From Pseudomonadota bacterium (GTDB taxonomy: Bacteria; Pseudomonadota; Alphaproteobacteria; Rhizobiales; Beijerinckiaceae), in the NCBI GenBank assembly GCA_021813805.1, contig JAKAJL010000014.1:1-64000 (forward strand): a stretch of DNA of 64,000 bases. Reading direction: 5' to 3'. Within the stretch, counting starts at the first letter, position 1. Every line of letters starts with the position of its first letter. The translations under genes and the position numbers were made by a program. The notes beneath the pieces were generated by a model. It searched no databases. It had not been told where the DNA came from and saw nothing but the letters and a program-made list of their open reading frames with translations. Shown here piece after piece: positions 38,201 through 46,549 of the stretch.

Positions 38201-38964
38201 TCGCGCAGCCGAGAAAGATCATTTCCGCGCCGACCTGGTCGGGACTGGAAAGCGAGCATGTCTGCTACAACGCCGGCTACACTAATGTCCACGAACTGAT
38301 CCCGTGGCGCACGCTGACCGGACGCCAGCAGCTCTATCAGGACCATCTGTGGATGCGCGCCTTCGGCGAGGGTCTGTGCGTCTATCGCCCGCCGATCGAC
38401 ACCCGCACCGTGAAGCCGGTGATCGACAAGCACCCGAATGGCGAAAAGCAGGTGGTGCTGAATTTCATCACGCCGCACCAGAAATGGGGCATCCACTCGA
38501 CCTATACCGACAATCTGCTGATGCTGACGCTGTCGCGCGGCGGGCCGATCGTCTGGATCAGCGAGCCGGACGCCAAAGCGGCGGGGATCGTCGATAACGA
38601 CTGGATCGAAGCCTATAATTCCAATGGCGCCTTGACCGCCCGCGCCGTCGTGTCGCAGCGCGTGAAACAGGGCATGTGCCTGATGTATCACGCGCAGGAG
38701 AAGATCGTGAATGTTCCCGGCTCTGAGACGACCGGGCGGCGCGGCGGCATCCATAATTCGGTGACCCGCGTGGTGCCCAAGCCGACCCACATGATCGGCG
38801 GCTATGCCCAGCAGGCCTATGGCCTCAATTATTACGGCACGATCGGCACCAACCGCGACGAATTCGTGATCGTGAGAAAAGTCAAGAAGATCGACTGGCT
38901 GGAGCAACCCTTCGACCACGGAAAGCGAAAGACTCGCGGTCCCCTGACCACCGCGGCGGAATAG
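35203..38964 (+). CDS. narG: Respiratory nitrate reductase alpha subunit NarG
   Basis: NarG is the molybdenum (bis-MGD) catalytic subunit of cytoplasm-facing membrane nitrate reductase. The length of 1253 residues fits. An N-terminal His/Cys set for the first Fe-S cluster is in [15 protein letters not shown]. The molybdenum-ligand aspartate region is [24 protein letters not shown]. The bacterial NarG type is also shown by [38 protein letters not shown] and the C-terminal [20 protein letters not shown]. It is the first of narGHJI, behind narK. Confidence 0.98.
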   Translation: [1253 protein letters not shown]

Positions 38965-38975
38965 GAGCGAGAGAC

Positions 38976-40499
38976 ATGAAAATCCGCGCGCAAATCGCGA
39001 TGGTGCTCAACCTCGACAAATGCATCGGCTGCCACACCTGTTCGATTACCTGCAAGAACGTGTGGACCAGCCGCGAGGGCGTCGAATACGCCTGGTTCAA
39101 CAATGTCGAGACCAAGCCGGGCATAGGCTATCCCCGCGACTGGGAAAACCAGAAGCGCTGGAACGGCGGCTGGCGGCGCAAGGCCGATGGCGGCATCGAA
39201 CCGAAGATCGGCTCCAAATGGCGGATCCTGGCGAAGATTTTCGCCAACCCCGACCTGCCGGAAATCGACGATTACTACGAGCCCTTCACCTTCGATTACG
39301 AGCACCTGCGCACGGCGCCCGAACTCGAAGCCTTCCCCACCGCCCGGCCACGCTCGCTGATCACCGGCGAGCGGATGGAGAAAATCGTGAACGGCCCCAA
39401 CTGGGAAGAGATTCTCGGCGGCGAATTCTCCAAGCGCTCGGCGGATTACAATTTCGAGGGCGTGCAGAAGGAGATGTACGGCCAGTTCGAAAACACCTTC
39501 ATGATGTATCTGCCGCGCCTGTGCGAGCACTGCCTCAATCCGGCCTGTTCGGCGTCCTGCCCCTCCGGCGCGATCTACAAGCGCGAGGAGGACGGCGTGG
39601 TCCTGATCGACCAGGACAAGTGCCGCGGCTGGCGCATGTGCGTTTCCGCCTGCCCTTACAAGAAGATCTATTACAACTGGGCAAGCGGCAAATCGGAAAA
39701 GTGCATCCTGTGCTATCCGCGTCTCGAAGCCGGCATGCCGACCGTCTGTTCGGAAACCTGCGTCGGCCGCATCCGCTATCTCGGCGTCGTGCTCTATGAC
39801 GCCGACCGCATCGAGGCCGCCGCCAGCGTGAAGGACGAGAAGAAGCTCTATAGCTCGCAGCTCGAAATCTTCCTCGATCCCAACGACCCGAAAGTAATCG
39901 CACAGGCGCGCGCCGACGGCGTGCCGGAGCCCTGGCTCGAAGCGGCGAGAAAATCGCCGGTGTGGAAAATGGCGATGGAGTGGAAGGTCGCCTTCCCGCT
40001 CCATCCCGAATATCGCACCCTGCCGATGGTCTGGTACATTCCGCCGCTCTCGCCGATCCAGGCGGCGGCGGAGGCCGGCAAGATGGGTATGGACGGCGCC
40101 ATGCCGGATGTCCGGTCTTTGCGCATCCCGCTGCGCTATCTCGCCAATCTGCTGACGGCGGGCGACGAGGCGCCGGTGGCTATCGGTCTCGAACGCATGC
40201 TCGCCATGCGCGCTTATATGCGCGGAAAAAACATCGACGGCGTGATCGACGAGGCCGTCGCCTCCAAGGTCGGCCTGACGGGGCTGCAGATCGAGGAAAT
40301 GTACAAGACCATGGCGATCGCCAATTACGAGGACCGTTTCGTCATTCCGACCACCCATCGCGAATGGGCGGAGGACGCCTATGACCTGAAAGGCTCCTGC
40401 GGCTTCACCTTCGGCAACGGCTGTTCCGAAGGCGAGACGCCGAGCCTCTTCGGCGGCAACAGGACGCCGGCGATCCGCAAGTCGGAGGAGGTGGGCTGA
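38976..40499 (+). CDS. narH: Respiratory nitrate reductase beta subunit NarH
   Basis: NarH carries the electron-transfer iron-sulfur clusters of nitrate reductase. The 507 residues contain four cysteine groups: CIGCHTCSITCKNVW, CEHCLNPACSASCPSGA, CRGWRMCVSACPYKK (the Trp-containing group for the 3Fe-4S cluster) and CILCYPRLEAGMPTVCSETC. ATG at 38976 has GGAGCGAG upstream. The stop overlaps narJ by one base. Confidence 0.97.
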   Translation: MKIRAQIAMVLNLDKCIGCHTCSITCKNVWTSREGVEYAWFNNVETKPGIGYPRDWENQKRWNGGWRRKADGGIEPKIGSKWRILAKIFANPDLPEIDDYYEPFTFDYEHLRTAPELEAFPTARPRSLITGERMEKIVNGPNWEEILGGEFSKRSADYNFEGVQKEMYGQFENTFMMYLPRLCEHCLNPACSASCPSGAIYKREEDGVVLIDQDKCRGWRMCVSACPYKKIYYNWASGKSEKCILCYPRLEAGMPTVCSETCVGRIRYLGVVLYDADRIEAAASVKDEKKLYSSQLEIFLDPNDPKVIAQARADGVPEPWLEAARKSPVWKMAMEWKVAFPLHPEYRTLPMVWYIPPLSPIQAAAEAGKMGMDGAMPDVRSLRIPLRYLANLLTAGDEAPVAIGLERMLAMRAYMRGKNIDGVIDEAVASKVGLTGLQIEEMYKTMAIANYEDRFVIPTTHREWAEDAYDLKGSCGFTFGNGCSEGETPSLFGGNRTPAIRKSEEVG

Positions 40500-41260
40500 T
40501 GCGCGTCTTCCGCGCCCTATCCGCGCTCCTGTCCTATCCGACGGAGGATTTCGTCGCCGCGCTGGACGAAATCGGCGAAGCCATCGCCAGCGACCGCCTC
40601 GTTCCGGCGCGCGAGCGCGCGGCCTTGCTCGATCTCGTTCACGATCTGCGCGGCCACGACCTTTATGACCTGCAGGAGCGCTATGTCCTGCTGTTCGACC
40701 GCACGCGCTCGCTGTCGCTGCACTTGTTCGAGCATGTCCATGGCGAAAGCCGCGATCGTGGACAGGCCATGGTCGATCTGCGCGCGCTTTACGAAGCCAA
40801 GGGCCTTGTCGGCGCGGAGAACGAACTCCCGGATTACACGCCGCTGTTCCTGGAGTTCCTCTCGACGCTCGACCCCGCCGAGGCTTTGCCTCTGCTGGGC
40901 GAACCGACCCATGTCTTCACGGCCCTGGCCGAACGCCTGCACAAGCGCCAGTCGCCCTATGAAGCCGTGTTCCGCGCGCTTGTTGCGATCGTCAGGGTTC
41001 AGCCCGACGAAGCGCTTCTGGCGATTCTTCGCGCGGAGCCCGACCCCGAGCCAGACGACCTCGAAGCTCTTGATGAAGCCTATGAAGACGCGCCGGTCGA
41101 TTTCGGCGCGCCCGCCGACGCCTGCGGGCGCGACGGACTGGCCGCCAAGCTGCGTCAGGCCCGCCGCCCGGCGCCGGGCGTCGTCCAGAGCGACAAGCCG
41201 CCCACCGCCTTCACTTTTTCTCCATCCCCTCAAGCCCCGGAGGCCGATCGCCATGGGTGA
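40499..41260 (+). CDS. narJ: Nitrate reductase assembly chaperone NarJ
   Basis: NarJ binds apo-NarG and helps insert the molybdenum cofactor before membrane attachment. The 253-residue protein is acidic and helical, with the TorD/NarJ patterns RALSALLSYPTEDFVAAL and LFEHVHGESRDRGQAMVDL, and ELPDYTPLFLEFLSTL further on. Its start overlaps narH and its stop overlaps narI by 8 bases. Confidence 0.94.
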   Translation: MRVFRALSALLSYPTEDFVAALDEIGEAIASDRLVPARERAALLDLVHDLRGHDLYDLQERYVLLFDRTRSLSLHLFEHVHGESRDRGQAMVDLRALYEAKGLVGAENELPDYTPLFLEFLSTLDPAEALPLLGEPTHVFTALAERLHKRQSPYEAVFRALVAIVRVQPDEALLAILRAEPDPEPDDLEALDEAYEDAPVDFGAPADACGRDGLAAKLRQARRPAPGVVQSDKPPTAFTFSPSPQAPEADRHG

Positions 41261-41957
41261 CTTCGCCAATCACATGCTGTTCGGCTGGTATCCCTATCTT
41301 TGCCTGACGGTGTTCCTGCTCGGCAGCGCCATCCGCTTCGACCGCGAGCAATACAGCTGGCGTTCGGGATCTTCCCAGCTTCTGCGCCGCAAGCAATTGC
41401 TGTGGGGCTCCAACCTGTTCCACGTTGGCATTCTGATCATCTTCGTGGGTCATTTCTTTGGCCTGCTGACGCCGATCGTCGTGTTCGAGACCCTCGGCAT
41501 TCCGCATGAGGCCAAGCAATTGCTGGCGATGGTCGTCGGCGGGGTCGCGGGCCTGATGTGTCTTGCCGGGCTCTTGCTGCTCCTGCATCGGCGGCTCACC
41601 GACGCGCGCATCCGCAACACCTCGTCGTTCAGCGACATTGCGATCCTGTATATCCTGCTGGCGCAACTGCTGCTCGGCCTCTCCACCATTTTCGTCTCGG
41701 CCCAGCATCTGGACGGCGGCGAAATGGTGAAATTCATGACCTGGGCGCAAGGCGTGCTGACCCTGCGAAGCGACAATTGGCGCATCGTCGAGGATGTCAG
41801 CCCGATCTTCAAAATGCATCTCACGCTCGGAATGACCATCTTTCTGATCTTCCCCTTCACCCGCCTCGTCCACATCTGGTCAGCGCCGGTCTGGTATCTC
41901 GGGCGGCAGGGCTATCAGGTCGTGCGCACCCGCAAGTCGATCGCCCCGGCGGAGTAA
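41253..41957 (+). CDS. narI: Nitrate reductase gamma subunit NarI (cytochrome b)
   Basis: NarI is the diheme cytochrome b that oxidises quinol and anchors NarGH. The 234 residues have five membrane helices with the heme-ligand histidines in GSNLFHVGILIIFVGHFFGL and MHLTLGMTIFLIFPFTRLVHIW. The track merges it with a frame from 40665; ATG at 41253 gives the family N-terminus MGDFANHMLFGWYPYLCL. Confidence 0.96.
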   Translation: MGDFANHMLFGWYPYLCLTVFLLGSAIRFDREQYSWRSGSSQLLRRKQLLWGSNLFHVGILIIFVGHFFGLLTPIVVFETLGIPHEAKQLLAMVVGGVAGLMCLAGLLLLLHRRLTDARIRNTSSFSDIAILYILLAQLLLGLSTIFVSAQHLDGGEMVKFMTWAQGVLTLRSDNWRIVEDVSPIFKMHLTLGMTIFLIFPFTRLVHIWSAPVWYLGRQGYQVVRTRKSIAPAE

Positions 41958-41962
41958 AAGCC

Positions 41963-42784
41963 ATGAACGCCTGCTCGATCAGATCTCCGGACGCCTTTCC
42001 CGCGCGGAAGGAGATCAGCGTCAACGGCGTGGTCCTGCCTTATGCGGCCGTCGCCGCCGAGGCTCAGAACCATGCCGCCGCTTCTCCGGCCGAGGCCTTC
42101 GCCGAAGCCGCGCAAGCTTTGGTCGTGCGCGAATTGCTGCTGCAGGAGGCGAAAAGGCGGGGCCTGACGCCTGAGCCGGTACAGGATTCCGCGGCCCGTC
42201 GCGAGACGGACGAGGACGCCCTGATCCGCGCCCTCGTCGCGGCGGAGGTTCCGCAAGACGAACCCGACGAGGAAAGCTGCCGACGCTATTTCGACAACAA
42301 CCGCCGGCGCTTTCGCTCCGCCGACATCTACGAGGCCGCGCATATCCTGATCGCCGCGACGCCCGAGACCGAGGCGGCGGCCCTACGCGCCACGCGCGAA
42401 ATTATCGCCCGGCTCAAGGACGATCCTTCCGGCTTCGCCGACGCGGCGCGCGCCTGTTCCGCCTGCCCGTCGCGGGAAAGCGGCGGCAATCTCGGCCAGA
42501 TCACGCGTGGCCAGATGATCGAGGAATTCGAAAGCGCGCTCTTCGCCATGGCGCCGGGCGAGATGTCCCGCGAGCCCTTGCGCAGCCGCCACGGCTTTCA
42601 TATCATCCGGCTCGATCGCAGGATCGAGGGACGAGAGCAGCCTTTCGAGGCCGCGCGGGCGCGCATCGCGTCCTTCCTGTCCGAGACGCGCGAACGGCAG
42701 GCGATCGCGGGCTTCATCGCCCATCTGGCGCGGCAGGCCGATATCCGCGGGATCTCCTTGTCGGCCTCGAGCCGGGGAGCCTGA
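41963..42784 (+). CDS. PpiC/parvulin-type peptidyl-prolyl isomerase of the nar operon
   Basis: This 273-residue protein starts 6 bases after narI. The N-terminal part is helical (AQALVVRELLLQEAKRRGL) and the C-terminal part is a parvulin domain (about 115-220: YEAAHILIAATPETEAAALRATREI, SGGNLGQITRGQMIEEFESALFAM, RSRHGFHIIRLDRRIEGR). No signal peptide is evident, so it should act in the cytoplasm, as NifM does for nitrogenase; a role in folding NarGH is likely. Similar isomerases follow narI in other proteobacteria. Confidence 0.85.
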   Translation: MNACSIRSPDAFPARKEISVNGVVLPYAAVAAEAQNHAAASPAEAFAEAAQALVVRELLLQEAKRRGLTPEPVQDSAARRETDEDALIRALVAAEVPQDEPDEESCRRYFDNNRRRFRSADIYEAAHILIAATPETEAAALRATREIIARLKDDPSGFADAARACSACPSRESGGNLGQITRGQMIEEFESALFAMAPGEMSREPLRSRHGFHIIRLDRRIEGREQPFEAARARIASFLSETRERQAIAGFIAHLARQADIRGISLSASSRGA

Positions 42785-42786
42785 CC

Positions 42787-43326
42787 TTGACGTTGACCAT
42801 CGAGACATCGGCCATGCGGCAGCAGCCGGAATTCGTGGATTTCGATCCGCTCGCCCGTCCCCTGACGGCGCTGGTCTATGACGAGAATTTCGCCATCGGC
42901 GGGGTTCTGCGGGCGATCGCGGAAAACGCCCGCGACGCCGGCCTGCGGCTGGGCGGCGTCATCGAAAAGGCAGGCCCGCCTCCGGCGCCAGGCCGCAAAT
43001 GCGACATGCTGCTCGAAGACCTCGCCGGCGGCGAAATCATCAAGATTTCGGAAAGCCGGGGCGCGCATGCGCGCGGCTGCCGGCTCGATCTCGACGGCCT
43101 GACCCGCGCCTGCGCCCTGGTTCTGTCGCGGCTGGAAAACTGCGACCTCATCCTGCTCAACAAATTCGGCAAGACCGAAGCCGAAGGCGGCGGCTTCCGC
43201 TGCATCATGTCGGACGCTCTCGCCCTGGAAATTCCTGTCGTCATCGGCGTGCCGCGCCGCAATCTCGCCGCCTGGCGCGAATTCGCGGGCGAACTGTCGT
43301 TCGAGCGCGACTTCGCCGGCGCCTGA
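42787..43326 (+). CDS. DUF2478 protein
   Basis: This protein is up to 179 residues, with a non-ATG start (TTG at 42787) or ATG at 42814; neither has a strong ribosome site, and the gene is probably coupled to the parvulin gene 2 bases upstream. Family marks are LTALVYDENFAIGGVLRAIAE, CDMLLEDLAGGEIIKISESRG, ARGCRLDLDGL and LILLNKFGKTEAEGGGFRC, which look like a P-loop-related nucleoside-triphosphatase fold. DUF2478 genes often sit beside molybdate transport or molybdoenzyme genes, which fits the nar setting. The function is unknown. Confidence 0.75.
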   Translation: MTLTIETSAMRQQPEFVDFDPLARPLTALVYDENFAIGGVLRAIAENARDAGLRLGGVIEKAGPPPAPGRKCDMLLEDLAGGEIIKISESRGAHARGCRLDLDGLTRACALVLSRLENCDLILLNKFGKTEAEGGGFRCIMSDALALEIPVVIGVPRRNLAAWREFAGELSFERDFAGA

Positions 43327-43409
43327 GCAGCATCTTCCATAGCTTTTCGCGCGAAGGCGCCGGCGGTCGCCTTCATGCCAGAAGGAAACACATCGCCGAC
43401 CATGTCGCC

Positions 43410-44219
43410 ATGACCATCGACGAGATCGATTTCGCCCAGCTTTATCGCGACCACATGGCGGCCGCGGGCGGTCGGCGCAAACCGCCGGAAGAATGGGACC
43501 GCCGGGCGGCTTATTACACGGACAGGTTCGGCGCGGCGCCGGCGTCCTATGCCGCGAAATTCATCGAACTGACGCCGCACGGCGATTGCGGGACGCTGCT
43601 CGACGTGGGGTGCGGGCCGGGCTTGATCGCGCTGGCGCTGGCCCCGCGCATGACCGAGGTTTGGGGTCTGGATTACAGTCCGGCCATGCTGGCGCGGATG
43701 GAGGCCAATGCGGCGGCGGCGGGCCTGCGGAATGTCTCAGGCGTTTTGCGGTCCTGGGAAGACGACTGGTCCGATGTTCCGGCCTGCGACCTCGTCGTCG
43801 CCTCGCGTTCGACGGCGGTGATGGATCTCGACGTGGCGCTGAAAAAGCTCGACGCCAAGGCGCGCCGGCGGGTCTGCCTGACCAGTCCAGTCGGCGGCCG
43901 TTTCATTCCGCCGGAGATTTTCGAGGCGCTTGGCCGCTCGCCGCCGCCGCCCCGGCCGGCGCCGCCCGATTATATCTACGTCGTCAACCTGCTCCATCGC
44001 ATGGGGCGCCTGCCGAAAGTCAATTTCATCGCCAACGCCAGCCAAGCCTCCGCGCCGCTCGAGAGCGACGCCCTGATCAGCGCCTTGTCCTTTTCACTGG
44101 GCGAATTGTCTGGAGAGGAGAAACGCCGGCTGACGGCCTGGCGCGAGACCTTGCCCGAAGAACAGTGGCGGTTTCGCGGCGGCCCAAGCCATTGGGCCTT
44201 CATCTCGTGGGAGACGTGA
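43410..44219 (+). CDS. SAM-dependent methyltransferase at the end of the nar block
   Basis: This 269-residue class I methyltransferase has motif I LLDVGCGPGLIALALA and the acidic loop VWGLDYSPAML. A C-terminal lid includes PDYIYVVNLLHRMGRLPKVNFI. The substrate is unknown. The start ATG at 43410 was chosen because it opens the conserved helix IDEIDFAQLYRDHMAAAGGR; the track begins at 42999 inside the preceding gene. It sits 83 bases after the DUF2478 gene and may be co-transcribed with narGHJI, which suggests a link to molybdenum or nitrate respiration. Confidence 0.7.
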   Translation: MTIDEIDFAQLYRDHMAAAGGRRKPPEEWDRRAAYYTDRFGAAPASYAAKFIELTPHGDCGTLLDVGCGPGLIALALAPRMTEVWGLDYSPAMLARMEANAAAAGLRNVSGVLRSWEDDWSDVPACDLVVASRSTAVMDLDVALKKLDAKARRRVCLTSPVGGRFIPPEIFEALGRSPPPPRPAPPDYIYVVNLLHRMGRLPKVNFIANASQASAPLESDALISALSFSLGELSGEEKRRLTAWRETLPEEQWRFRGGPSHWAFISWET

Positions 44220-44280
44220 AAGGCGCCTCTTGGGGACGAGCGACGGCGGGGCTTTCCGGGAGGCCGCCGCCTGACGCCGG

Positions 44281-45435
44281 TCAGAACTTGTAGGTGAGCG
44301 CCATATTGGCCTGAAGCGCGCGGGCGCCCTGCGGGCCGTTGAGGTTCTGGTAGACGGGCAGGCCGACTTCCAGAGCCAGATTGGCCTTGGGAACATTGAA
44401 ATATTGGCCCCCGATCACCATGCCGCCGAAGATCGAAACCCATTGGCCGCCATAAAACAGCGGATTGGCCCCTTGGGCGAAGCCGACGATCGCGGGGTCG
44501 AAGCCGCCGATGCGGCCCTGGGTCATGCCGTCAAGGCGCAATGTGGTTTCCAGACCGGGTAGCCAAGTATAGCCACCCCAGCCGGTGATGTCGTTCAAAG
44601 CGCCATAGCGCCAGCCCGCGGATGTGTTGTCCATGGGAAAGTTGCCGCGATAGGCCAGACCCCATGACCACTGGTTGAGCACGCCGGAATAGGCGACGCC
44701 CGGCATGACGTCGAATGTTCCCCAACCGGGCTGCATGCCATAGAAGGCGCGGCCGTAGCTGTACACGCCCTTTGGAACGAACAAGGTCTGGTTGGCCGTC
44801 GTGTCGCCGGTCGGCAGCAAGAAGCCCAGGTTGAGATTGAGCTGGTTCATATTGTCGTGATAGACGCGCCAGACGCCGGCGAGCAGCGTGTCGCCGATGC
44901 CCTCCGTATGGCCGGTGCTCGTGCCATAGAGCGCGCTGGGACCCGTGCCCGGATGGAACGTGTCCATGTTGACCCATTTTTCCCAGTAGGTCGTCGCGAC
45001 GACGAGAGTGACGTCCTTGGTCACGCCATAGGCCGCGCTGACGCTCTGGCCGAAAAATTCGAAATTGTCCGGAACCATGCGCAACAGCCCGTAATGGCCC
45101 GGCGCCGGCGGCAGATGGCTCGAATGGACGTTCTGAATGATATATTGCGGGTTGGTCAAATTTGTGCCGATCATATTGCCGGCGAGCCGCGTCCAGAACG
45201 GGGCGTAGGAAACCGCCCACTGGCCCTGATTGAGCAGGCCGACGCCGAAAACGCCGAGCGGCGCTGGAGCCTGCGGCGCGAGCGAAACCACCGGTTCGGG
45301 AGCGGAATACCCCGGGCTGGGCACGTCGCCGGCCCGCGCCGCGGAAAGATTGGCGACAAAGGCAAGGGCCGTCGCGGCGAGCAAAGCGGCTTTCCTGCCG
45401 GAAGCCGCTCGAGTGGTCTTCTTGTCCTTCAACAT
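44281..45435 (-). CDS. Predicted outer-membrane beta-barrel protein
   Basis: This 384-residue protein has a Sec signal (KAALLAATALAFVANLSAARA), then many short alternating segments rich in Gly, Trp and Tyr and a C-terminal Phe (QANMALTYKF), as in outer-membrane barrels. It resembles the family once named for the meta-pathway of phenol degradation (GIGDTLLAGVWRVY, LNLGFLLPTGD, GRAFYGMQPGWGTFDVMPGVAYSG). The cargo is unknown. An FNR-type box lies about 135 bases before its ATG, so it may be made under anoxic or NO conditions. Confidence 0.75.
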   Translation of the reverse strand: MLKDKKTTRAASGRKAALLAATALAFVANLSAARAGDVPSPGYSAPEPVVSLAPQAPAPLGVFGVGLLNQGQWAVSYAPFWTRLAGNMIGTNLTNPQYIIQNVHSSHLPPAPGHYGLLRMVPDNFEFFGQSVSAAYGVTKDVTLVVATTYWEKWVNMDTFHPGTGPSALYGTSTGHTEGIGDTLLAGVWRVYHDNMNQLNLNLGFLLPTGDTTANQTLFVPKGVYSYGRAFYGMQPGWGTFDVMPGVAYSGVLNQWSWGLAYRGNFPMDNTSAGWRYGALNDITGWGGYTWLPGLETTLRLDGMTQGRIGGFDPAIVGFAQGANPLFYGGQWVSIFGGMVIGGQYFNVPKANLALEVGLPVYQNLNGPQGARALQANMALTYKF

Positions 45436-45841
45436 TTCTTGGGCTCCGACAGTTCGCTGCGCCGCAAGGCGGGCTCCCCCTGGACAGAGGCGATTCGACA
45501 GAAATCCAGCCTATGGCTCGGCGCGACACACGCCAAGAAATAGGGGATCGCCGGTCCCATTCCTTAACCGAAATCAAGCGACATGTGTCGTTTATGTGAC
45601 AGTCGGTCGGAAAGCGACAACGGTTATCTATTCAAAGACGTGGATGAAAGGATGCTCGTGGACTCCGCGCCTGTGGCCGCCGCTCTCGCAGACGGCCCAT
45701 CGGGCCTTCCCATCGTCCTTGCGCCGGTGTCCGAGGTCGGACATGATGGTCGCCTGCTTGCCTTGCTCCCTCGACTTGAACCGCGCCCGTGGTGGCGTCG
45801 TCGTCCGGGGCGAACAGGCGGCGTCAACCGAAGGACATCGC
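45436..45841. other. Divergent intergenic region, outer-membrane protein and nnrR-like gene
   Basis: About 400 bases with no supported gene. It contains one FNR-type box (45564-45577). The remaining frames (for example 45583-46272 plus) are shadows that run into the regulator gene. Confidence 0.5.
45564..45577. promoter_or_regulatory. FNR-like box upstream of the outer-membrane protein
   Basis: TTAAC-CGAA-ATCAA combines TTAAC (one mismatch to TTGAC) with a perfect ATCAA half-site, the latter as in FNR. It is centred about 135 bases from the outer-membrane protein start and about 271 from the regulator start. Confidence 0.5.
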
Positions 45842-46537
45842 ATGGCGCGGCTCGACCGCTCTCTGATCGCCGGCGTGCCGGCCTTTGCCAACCTGGGCGC
45901 CGAGGCTCTCGACGACATCCTGTCGCGCGCGCAGATCATGCGCTTGCTCAAGGGCGAGGCGGTTTTCCGTCAAGGCGAGCCGGCCGAAAGGTTCTTCCTG
46001 CTGCTGCATGGCCGGCTGCGCGTCACGCGGATCAACGCGGAAGGCGCGCAGATCCTGGTCCGCTTCATCGCGCCGAACGACATGTTCGGCGTCGCCATGG
46101 CGATCGGCGCGGCGACCTATCCCGGCACGGCGACCGCGGCGGTCGAATCTCTGGCCCTGTCCTGGCCCAACGCCGCCTGGGCCGAACTGATCGCCGCCTA
46201 TCCGAGCCTCGCGGTCAAAGCGATGCAATCGCTCGGGGCGCGTTTGCAGGACACGCAGGACCGCGTGCTTGACCTCGCCACGCAGAATGTCGAACAGCGC
46301 ATCGCCGGAGCGGTGCTTAAACTGGCGCGCCAGGCCGGCCGCAAGACCGGGGAGGGGGTTTTGATCGACTTTCCGTTGTCGCGGCAGGACCTCGCCGAAA
46401 TGACCGGCGCGACGCTGCACACCGTCAGCCGGACGCTCAGCGCCTGGCAGACGAAAGGCCTCGTCGATTGCGGCCGCCAAAAGGTCGTCGTGCGCGACGA
46501 ACAGGGTCTGTCGGCGATCGCGGCGGGGGGAAGATAG
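45842..46537 (+). CDS. nnrR: Crp/FNR-family regulator, NnrR-like
   Basis: This 231-residue regulator has a sensor fold (LLKGEAVFRQGEPAERFFLLLHGRLRVTRIN, VRFIAPNDMFGVAMAIGAATYPGTATA) and a helix-turn-helix (LAEMTGATLHTVSRTLSAWQTKGLV). The wording around LHTVSRTLSAW resembles NnrR, the NO-responsive activator of nir and nor genes in alphaproteobacteria. There are no FNR-type cysteines. The track starts at 45230; ATG at 45842 begins the family N-terminus. It is the third Crp/FNR regulator in the block. Confidence 0.7.
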   Translation: MARLDRSLIAGVPAFANLGAEALDDILSRAQIMRLLKGEAVFRQGEPAERFFLLLHGRLRVTRINAEGAQILVRFIAPNDMFGVAMAIGAATYPGTATAAVESLALSWPNAAWAELIAAYPSLAVKAMQSLGARLQDTQDRVLDLATQNVEQRIAGAVLKLARQAGRKTGEGVLIDFPLSRQDLAEMTGATLHTVSRTLSAWQTKGLVDCGRQKVVVRDEQGLSAIAAGGR

Positions 46538-46549
46538 GCCGCCGACGGC

